From Paraburkholderia ginsengiterrae (GTDB taxonomy: Bacteria > Pseudomonadota > Gammaproteobacteria > Burkholderiales > Burkholderiaceae): a stretch of DNA of 51,621 bases. The position numbers were made by a program, and so were the translations under genes. The notes below the pieces were generated by a model. That model was not told where the DNA came from. It worked only from the letters and a program-made list of their open reading frames with translations, and ran no database searches. The stretch spans positions 1-51,621 of the forward strand of contig NZ_LXKA01000339.1 in NCBI RefSeq assembly GCF_001645125.1. The letters are read 5' to 3'. This document shows positions 46,041 through 51,621 of the stretch, one piece after another; positions within the stretch are counted from its first letter, which is position 1; each line of letters begins with the position of its first letter.

Positions 46041-46070
46041 AATGCTTTTGGAACCGGTTCCAAAAGCATT
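46041..46070. promoter_or_regulatory. Perfect 30-bp palindrome, probable PtxS operator
   Basis: The sequence from 46041 to 46070 is a perfect inverted repeat with core TTGGAACCGGTTCCAA, flanked by AATGCTT and AAGCATT arms. It lies just upstream of kguE. The central CCGG and GAACC/GGTTC half-sites match the LacI-family PtxS consensus with one change per half. Confidence 0.85.
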
Positions 46071-46073
46071 TTT

Positions 46074-46094
46074 AAAAAAAGCGCCGAGGCGCTT
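46074..46094 (-). terminator. Terminator after the YeiE-like LysR gene
   Basis: On the minus strand AGCGC-CTCG-GCGCT is followed by seven T. It separates the LysR transcript from the kgu promoter immediately downstream. Confidence 0.8.
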
Positions 46095-46200
46095 CCGATG
46101 CCCGAATAGTGCGCCGAGGTCGGCGTCACGCACCATAGTGGAAATCCCCAGGCGGGCTTGGCATACAACCGGATCCCGTGACGACCGACGCCGGTCTGTT

Positions 46201-47091
46201 TCAGGGGCCGTCGGCCAGGCACAGCGCGAGAAACTGCTCCACCACGCGCGACGGCGCACTCGCATGCGGCACGAGAATCGACAGCCGCCGCGTGAGCGGC
46301 TCCGGGCTAAGCGACATCAGACACAGCGCGCGGTCTTCATGCCGCATCGACATGACCGAGACGAAGCCGATGCCCATGCCGGCCCGCACCGCCTCCTTCA
46401 CCCCTTCGACGCCGGCAATCTCCAGCGCCACGCGCATCGGCACGCCCGCTCGCGCGAACGCCCGCTCGACGATCTGCCGCACCGCCGAGCCCGCCTCGCG
46501 CAAGATCAGCGGCTGGTCGCCGAAAGCCGCCAGCGCGACGCCGCCGTTTTCGCCTGACTGCGCGAGCGGATGCGAACGCGGCATGATCGCGACGATCTCG
46601 TCCTGGCGCCACGCATGCACCGCGGTGTCCGGCGGCAGATCCGCGCCGACCGGCCCCTCGATCATGGCGATATCCACCGAATCGAGCGCGGCGACGATCT
46701 CGGTGGTGTTGCCGTCGGCGGTATGCAAGGTCACGTCCGGATAGCGGCGATGGAAGTCGGCAATCAGATACGGCAGCAGGTAGCTCGCCGGCGTGGTGCT
46801 CGCGCCGATCCGCAAAGTGCCCTGCTCGAGCCCGCGCAACGCGTCGCGGTACGCATGGGCCTGCCGCCAGGTGTCGCGCAGCCGCGTGGCATAGCTGGCC
46901 AGCTGCTCGCCCGCGGGTGTCAGACGCACGCCGCGGCCGTCGCGCTGATACAGCGGCTCGCCGAATTCGTCCTGCAACTGCCGCAACTGGCCGGACACGG
47001 CGGGCTGCGATAGATGCAGCGCCACAGCCGCCCGGCTGATATTGCGATGCTCGGCGACGACGGCAAACGTTATAAGTTGATCCGGGGTCAT
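46201..47091 (-). CDS. LysR-family regulator, YeiE-like
   Basis: 296 residues. Helix-turn-helix at about 4-62 (FAVVAEHRNISRAAVALHLS, QPAVSGQLRQLQ) and effector domain at about 90-290 with GASTTPASYLLPYLIADFHRRYP, split, a segment shared with YeiE/CysL/CbbR-type regulators. Divergent from the YeiH exporter, the arrangement seen for yeiE-yeiH in enterobacteria. Probably controls yeiH in response to sulfite or a related anion (inferred). Confidence 0.88.
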   Translation of the reverse strand: MTPDQLITFAVVAEHRNISRAAVALHLSQPAVSGQLRQLQDEFGEPLYQRDGRGVRLTPAGEQLASYATRLRDTWRQAHAYRDALRGLEQGTLRIGASTTPASYLLPYLIADFHRRYPDVTLHTADGNTTEIVAALDSVDIAMIEGPVGADLPPDTAVHAWRQDEIVAIMPRSHPLAQSGENGGVALAAFGDQPLILREAGSAVRQIVERAFARAGVPMRVALEIAGVEGVKEAVRAGMGIGFVSVMSMRHEDRALCLMSLSPEPLTRRLSILVPHASAPSRVVEQFLALCLADGP

Positions 47092-47127
47092 GAGTTCAAA
47101 GTATCGGCTCGCGTGATACCTTACATT

Positions 47128-47165
47128 CTAAATCATGATTTTTCATATCGATATATCTAATTTAG
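47128..47165. promoter_or_regulatory. AT-rich divergent control region with inverted repeat
   Basis: CTAAAT (47128) and ATTTAG (47160) bracket 26 bases containing ATCATGAT and ATATCGATAT palindromes. This is the only AT-rich stretch in the divergent LysR/yeiH gap and fits a LysR binding region overlapping both promoters. Confidence 0.5.
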
Positions 47166-47208
47166 GATTAGCCCCATCGAATTCAGTCAGTCACCTAAGG
47201 GCTGCATC

Positions 47209-48291
47209 ATGACTACCGCACATCTCACTGCTTCCGCCTCCCCCGCCGAGTTATCCACCCGCGGGCAACTCAACGGCGTGCTATTCGTCGCACTCTTCGC
47301 CGCCGCCGTCACGCGTATCGCGTCGATTCCGGCCATCGCCGGGCTGGGCCTGAGTCCGCTGATCGTCGGCATCGTGGCCGGCGCCATCTACGGCAACGCG
47401 CTGCGCGACGGCATGCCCGCCAGTTGGGCGGCCGGCGTCAACTTTTCGGCGCGCAAGCTGTTGCGCATCGCCGTCGCGTTCTTCGGACTGCGCGTGAGCC
47501 TGCAGGAAATTGCTCAGGTCGGTCTGCCCGGTCTCGCGGAATCGGTCCTGATCGTGGTGAGCACGCTCGTGATCGGCACGTGGGCCGGCATGAAAATCAT
47601 GAAGCTCGACCGCGACACCGCCTTGCTGACCGCCGCGGGCAGCGCGATCTGCGGCGCGGCCGCCGTGCTCGCGTTCGAGTCGACGCTGCAATCGAAGCCG
47701 CACAAGAGCGCGATGGCCGTGGGCAGCGTGGTGCTGTTCGGCACGCTCTCGATGTTCCTCTACCCGGTTCTGTTCAAGGCCGGCTGGCTGCATCTGGACA
47801 CCATGGGCGCGGGCCTCTTCTTCGGCGGCACGATTCACGAAGTCGCTCAGGTGGTCGGCGCGGCCAGCAACGTGAGCCCCGAAGCGACGCACATCGCCAC
47901 CATCGTCAAGATGACTCGCGTGATGCTGCTGGTGCCGGTGCTGCTGGTGATCGGCATGTGGGTGAACAGCTCGGCGCGCCGCACTCACGCTTCGGCCGGC
48001 GCTCATAGCAATGCACCGCGCAAGCTGGCGATTCCCTGGTTCGCAGTCGGTTTTCTCGCCTTCGTCGTGATCAATTCGCTGCATGTGCTGCCGGAAGCCG
48101 CGACCAGCACGCTCAACATGCTCGACACCTTCGCGTTGACCATGGCCATGACGGCGCTCGGAATCGAAACGCGCATCGCGCAGATCCGTCAGGCCGGCCC
48201 CCGGGCGCTGACCACCGGTTTCATCCTGTATGTGTGGCTGATTGCCGGCGGACTGGGAATTACATGGGCTGTCCAGCACCTGCTCGGCTAA
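47209..48291 (+). CDS. yeiH: YeiH/UPF0324 family putative sulfate exporter
   Basis: 360 residues, about 10 membrane segments. Diagnostic segments: LIVGIVAGAIYGNALR, GVNFSARKLLRIAVAFFGLR, GSAICGAAAVLAFE, GTIHEVAQVVGA and IVKMTRVMLLVPVL. Family members export sulfite/sulfate-like anions or are of unknown substrate. A ribosome site (AAGGGC) precedes the ATG. A terminator follows. Confidence 0.88.
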   Translation: MTTAHLTASASPAELSTRGQLNGVLFVALFAAAVTRIASIPAIAGLGLSPLIVGIVAGAIYGNALRDGMPASWAAGVNFSARKLLRIAVAFFGLRVSLQEIAQVGLPGLAESVLIVVSTLVIGTWAGMKIMKLDRDTALLTAAGSAICGAAAVLAFESTLQSKPHKSAMAVGSVVLFGTLSMFLYPVLFKAGWLHLDTMGAGLFFGGTIHEVAQVVGAASNVSPEATHIATIVKMTRVMLLVPVLLVIGMWVNSSARRTHASAGAHSNAPRKLAIPWFAVGFLAFVVINSLHVLPEAATSTLNMLDTFALTMAMTALGIETRIAQIRQAGPRALTTGFILYVWLIAGGLGITWAVQHLLG

Positions 48292-48313
48292 GCCGCCCTC
48301 GCCCTCATCCCCA

Positions 48314-48334
48314 CCCCGCCGCGTGCGGGGTTTT
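48314..48334 (+). terminator. Terminator after yeiH
   Basis: CCCCGC/GCGGGG stem with CGCGT loop and a TTTT tail, 23 bases past the yeiH stop. Confidence 0.75.
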
Positions 48335-48448
48335 GCGCATTCAGGAGACCCATCCGTCACGCCCGCGCGGCATACTGGCTGCCGACGCGCTCGAGTCACG
48401 CAATCCGCTTACGCCGCGCGTTCATGCCACCGGAATGAGGATCGATCG

Positions 48449-49186
48449 ATGAGCCTGGAACTGTACTATTGGGATGGCCTCCAGGGCCGCGGCGAATTCG
48501 TGCGGCTCGCACTCGAGGAAGCCCGCGCCGACTACGTGGAAGTCACGCGCGGCGAGCCGTCGGAAGGACTTGGCACGCGCGCCATGATGGATGTGATGAA
48601 GAGCCGCGACGAACCGCACCCACCGTTCGCGCCGCCGTTTCTGAAAGACGGCGATCTGGTGATCGCGCAGACCGCCAACATCCTGTTCTACCTCGGCCCG
48701 AGGCTGAACCTCGCGCCCAAAGCGGAAAGCCTGCGTTATGTAGCTAACGGCCTGCAACTGACCATCGCCGATATGGTCACCGAGGCGCACGACACGCACC
48801 ATCCGCTCGCCAGCGCGCTCTACTACGAAGATCAGAAAGACGCCGCGAAGACCCGCGCGCACGACTTCATCGACAACCGCATTCCGAAGTTCATGTCGTA
48901 CTTCGAGCGGGTGCTCAAGCAGAATCCGGCCGGCGACCAGTTCATGGTGGGCGACACGCTCACCTACGTCGACCTGTCGATGTTCCAGCTGATCGACGGT
49001 TTGCTGTATGCCTTTCCGCGTGCGCTCAAGCGTTTCGGCGAGCACTACCCGCGCCTCGCCGCATTGCATGATGCGGTGATCGAGCGGCCAAATATCGCCG
49101 CGTATTTGCAGTCCGAGCGGCGCATCGAGCACAACGAGGCCTGCATCTTCCGGCACTATCCGGAACTCGACAAGGCACCGACTTGA
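48449..49186 (+). CDS. Glutathione S-transferase
   Basis: 245 residues from ATG 48449 (GAGG upstream). Thioredoxin-like N-terminal domain (LELYYWDGLQGRGEFVRLAL with catalytic-region Tyr/Gly-Arg; PPFLKDGDLVIAQTANILFYL holds the cis-Pro and Gln-Thr glutathione contacts) and an all-helical C-terminal domain (about 90-235). It resembles the sigma/mu-like GSTs with FMVGDTLTYVDLSMFQ. Cytosolic conjugation of electrophiles. Transcribed in the same direction as the downstream ClC gene, gap of 112 bases. Confidence 0.88.
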   Translation: MSLELYYWDGLQGRGEFVRLALEEARADYVEVTRGEPSEGLGTRAMMDVMKSRDEPHPPFAPPFLKDGDLVIAQTANILFYLGPRLNLAPKAESLRYVANGLQLTIADMVTEAHDTHHPLASALYYEDQKDAAKTRAHDFIDNRIPKFMSYFERVLKQNPAGDQFMVGDTLTYVDLSMFQLIDGLLYAFPRALKRFGEHYPRLAALHDAVIERPNIAAYLQSERRIEHNEACIFRHYPELDKAPT

Positions 49187-49298
49187 CTCTCGCCCTCGTC
49201 CCCCGTCCGCCTGCCGCTTCGCGTGCGCCTTCCAGCGTGCACGCGAGACGGCTGCCGGGCACTTTTTTCAACCCACTCTCACGCCCTGTACCACCGAC

Positions 49299-51032
49299 GT
49301 GCTCTCATTCCTGCTGAAGCTGCGCACCCGCGCCCAAGACCTGTTCCGTCTCTCCGATGCCCATACGATGCTGGTCTGGTCTGTCGTGGTCGGCGTCGCG
49401 GGAGCCTTCGCGACAATCGCCTTTCGCGAGGGCATCGCGCTGCTGCAAGTCGCGGTGGTCGGCAAGTCCGGCAGCTTCGTCGAAATGGCGCGCCGCTTGC
49501 CGTGGACCGTGCGGATCTGGCTGCCCGCCGCGGGCGGTCTGATCGCCGGCGTCTTTCTGCTGATCGCGCAGCGTTACGCCGATAAAAGCAATCACGCCGA
49601 CTACATGGAAGCCGTCGCGATCGGTGACGGCGTGGTGCCGGTGAAGCTCAGCTTGTGGCGCAGCGTGTCGTCGCTGTTCACGATTGCGAGCGGCGGCTCG
49701 ATCGGCCGCGAAGGTCCGATGGTGCAACTGGCGGCGCTGGCCGCCTCGCTGATCGGACGCTGGGTGCATTTCGATCCGTCGCGGCTGCGTCTGCTGGTGG
49801 CATGCGGCGCGGCGGCGGGTATTACGTCCGCGTACAGCGCGCCGATCGCGGGCGCGTTCTTCGTCACCGAGATCGTGCTCGGCTCGATCGCAATGGAGAG
49901 CTTCGGGCCGGTGGTGGTCTCGGCGGTGGTGGCCAACATCACCATGCGTGAATTCACCCGCTACCAGCCGCCGTACGAGATGCCGGTGTTCCCGCCAGTG
50001 GCGGGCGCCGAGGTGCTGCTGTTCGTCGGGCTCGGCCTGCTGTGCGGGGCGGCGGCGCCCCAGTTTCTGCGCGTGCTCGATGTGTCGAAGGCCAACTTCC
50101 GCAAGCTGCCTGTGCCGTTGCCCATCAGGCTCGCGATCGGCGGCCTCGTGGTCGGCATTCTGTCGGTGTGGACGCCCGAGGTGTGGGGCAACGGCTACAG
50201 CGTCGTCAACTCGATTCTGCATTCGCCGTGGACGTGGACCGCGCTCGTCGTCGTGCTGGTGTTCAAGCTCGTCGCCACGGCGGCCACCTCGGGTTCCGGC
50301 GCGGTGGGCGGGGTCTTCACGCCAACGCTCTTCATGGGCGCCGTAGTCGGTGCGCTGTACGGTCAAGGGATGCACGCGGTGTGGCCGAACGCCACCTCGG
50401 GGTCGTTCGCGTATGCGATGGTCGGCATGGGCGCGTTTCTGGCGGGCGCCACCCAGGCACCGTTGATGGCGATCCTGATGATCTTCGAGATGACGCTCAG
50501 CTATCAGGTCGTGCTGCCGCTGATGCTCGCCTGCGTGGTCGCGTATTTCGTGTCGCGCGCGATCGGCAAGACCTCCATGTATGAAATCACCCTGCATCGC
50601 CACCGCGAAGAACAGGAGCGCTCGCGCCTGCGGGCCACGCAGATGCGCGAACTGATCCGGCCCGCCGAAACCGTCGTGCTGCCCAACGCGAGCGTGCAGG
50701 AGATGACGCGCGTGTTCCTCGAATATCCGGTGAAATATCTGTACGTGGCCAACGATTCCGGCGCCTTTCTCGGTGTGGTCGCGCTCAAGGACATCACCGC
50801 CGATCTGCTCGAAGAACGCGATACCTCCGCGAAAACCGCCGCGGACTACCTGCAGCCGCATTTCGACGTGCTGACGCCGGACATGCCGCTTGGCGTGGCG
50901 CTGCAGCATTTCCTCGCATTTCAGGGCGAGCGCCTGCCAGTGGTCGAGAGTGCCGCGCATCCGAGGCTCGCCGGCGTGGTCTATAAAAGCTCGCTGCTCG
51001 ACGCCTACTTCCGCATGAATCCGAGTCGCTAG
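49299..51032 (+). CDS. clcB: ClC-type chloride channel/antiporter with C-terminal CBS pair (ClcB-like)
   Basis: 577 residues from GTG 49299, the only plausible start near the first helix. ClC core about 20-430: GGSIGREGPMVQL contains the gating glutamate of the GREGP motif, and GSGAVGGVFTPTLFMG is the GxFxP motif. Having the gating Glu suggests Cl-/H+ exchange rather than a pure channel. After residue 440 two CBS repeats follow (about 455-570: VLPNASVQEMTRVFLEYP; VLTPDMPLGVALQHFLAF), which bind nucleotides in related proteins. Inner membrane; acid resistance or anion homeostasis is the usual role. Confidence 0.92.
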   Translation: MLSFLLKLRTRAQDLFRLSDAHTMLVWSVVVGVAGAFATIAFREGIALLQVAVVGKSGSFVEMARRLPWTVRIWLPAAGGLIAGVFLLIAQRYADKSNHADYMEAVAIGDGVVPVKLSLWRSVSSLFTIASGGSIGREGPMVQLAALAASLIGRWVHFDPSRLRLLVACGAAAGITSAYSAPIAGAFFVTEIVLGSIAMESFGPVVVSAVVANITMREFTRYQPPYEMPVFPPVAGAEVLLFVGLGLLCGAAAPQFLRVLDVSKANFRKLPVPLPIRLAIGGLVVGILSVWTPEVWGNGYSVVNSILHSPWTWTALVVVLVFKLVATAATSGSGAVGGVFTPTLFMGAVVGALYGQGMHAVWPNATSGSFAYAMVGMGAFLAGATQAPLMAILMIFEMTLSYQVVLPLMLACVVAYFVSRAIGKTSMYEITLHRHREEQERSRLRATQMRELIRPAETVVLPNASVQEMTRVFLEYPVKYLYVANDSGAFLGVVALKDITADLLEERDTSAKTAADYLQPHFDVLTPDMPLGVALQHFLAFQGERLPVVESAAHPRLAGVVYKSSLLDAYFRMNPSR

Positions 51033-51197
51033 AGACGACCCGCGCCCCCGCCTGGCGGGCGTGCAAAGTGTGGCAAATTCTTTACAATGAAGAGACCGCT
51101 GCCGAATCGGACGGCAGCGCGCGTTACGCCGGAACGGGCGCATCGAGACGCCCGTCCTTCGATCTGAGCGAAGCTGAGCGACCCGTCCGCCGACGCC

Positions 51198-51621
51198 ATG
51201 CGCCGCGACCAGGCGCGCTTGATTTTCCTGCTTATCGACGGCGAGCCTTACGACCGCTGCGAACAGCACGTCCACTTCCTCGCCACCGAGACCCAGCACG
51301 CGATCCGCACCGCCCGCCACCTCCCCAACATGGACACAGGCCCAGCTATCCATGCCTCTGTCCACCCCCCCTCCTCCCACTCCCTCCGCCCCCTCACTTC
51401 CGTCTCCTCCGCCCCCCTCCCCACCCCCACCCCCATTCCTCCCCGCCTGGTCTCCTCCTCCCCCACCCATCCGCTCCGCCCCGCGACCACCCGGCTCGAC
51501 CACCCACCCCCCCTAGTCCGTCCTCCCGTGCACACCGCGACCCCCCTCGCCCCTCCGCCCGCTCTCGCCGTCTACCCCCCCTATCCCACCCACCCCCTGC
51601 ACCGCTTCGAGACCAACCCCC
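51198..51621 (+). CDS. Unidentified partial reading frame; right part unreliable
   Basis: An ATG-started frame stays open to the window edge. The first about 45 residues (MRRDQARLIFLLIDGEPYDR, then CEQHVHFLATETQHAIRT) look like a genuine, moderately acidic protein. After about residue 50 the frame becomes almost only Pro, Ser, Thr, Leu, reflecting a C-rich, nearly G-free stretch. No ribosome site is visible. The start may be real and the rest corrupted sequence. No family recognised. Confidence 0.35.
   Translation, partial: MRRDQARLIFLLIDGEPYDRCEQHVHFLATETQHAIRTARHLPNMDTGPAIHASVHPPSSHSLRPLTSVSSAPLPTPTPIPPRLVSSSPTHPLRPATTRLDHPPPLVRPPVHTATPLAPPPALAVYPPYPTHPLHRFETNP

Noticed and set aside
46041-46070. 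The 30-bp palindrome as a terminator
   Set aside because: A separate hairpin with seven T lies just beside it (46074-46094); the palindrome has the core of a LacI-family site and sits before kguE.
49305-51503. 732-codon minus-strand frame opposite clcB
   Set aside because: Antisense to a conserved ClC protein and extends into the unreliable C-rich end.
51361-51621. Proline-rich protein or C-rich repeat element
   Set aside because: Runs of C with almost no G at the very end of the window are better explained by failing sequence quality.

Overview
The window is high-GC proteobacterial chromosome. Gene content and close resemblance to known families (MprF/AcvB, PrkA-YeaH-SpoVR, KgtP, Rbs, Kgu/PtxS, YeiH, a PGDYG-motif protein) point to a Burkholderiaceae member, most likely Paraburkholderia or a near relative; this is inferred from protein style, not from a search. 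No rRNA, tRNA, CRISPR array, IS element, integrase or phage gene was seen. The region reads as ordinary chromosomal accessory metabolism and stress genes.

Layout. 1-5.1 kb: 5' end of ilvA, then an acvB-mprF pair (lysyl-phosphatidylglycerol synthesis and hydrolysis) and two unannotated 47-codon genes. 5.2-15.9 kb: two DHA2-type MFS exporters, a soluble PAS-PAS hybrid histidine kinase, a ferredoxin-NADP reductase, an AhpD-like protein, two LysR regulators with visible operators, a family 2 glycosyltransferase and a 73-residue orphan. 15.9-24.1 kb: kgtP, the prkA-yeaH-spoVR stress operon and a 2-keto-4-pentenoate hydratase-like gene. 24.3-26.1 kb: a chemoreceptor ending in a CheR-docking pentapeptide. 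26.5-32.8 kb: a complete ribose locus (rbsB, rbsA, rbsC, rbsR, rbsK, all on minus) with a perfect LacI-type operator at the promoter. 33-40.6 kb: corA, a lipoprotein, an orphan cydX translationally coupled to a P-loop kinase, a saccharopine-dehydrogenase-like enzyme with an Lrp/AsnC regulator, a Spy-like periplasmic protein, a PGDYG protein and a YhfC-type membrane protease. 40.7-46.1 kb: a 2-ketogluconate operon (kguE-kguK-kguT-kguD-ptxS) fronted by a perfect 30-bp palindrome that fits a PtxS operator. 46.2-51 kb: a YeiE-like LysR divergent from a YeiH exporter, a glutathione S-transferase and a ClC channel/antiporter with CBS domains.

From about 51.3 kb to the end the sequence becomes C-rich and almost G-free on the plus strand. 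This looks like a poor-quality contig end rather than biology.

The items most worth following are the orphan CydX/P-loop kinase pair (35029-35801), the 47-residue gene at 4854-4997 with a consensus promoter and a CCTAGG inverted repeat in its leader, the PtxS-type palindrome, and the MprF-AcvB pair.
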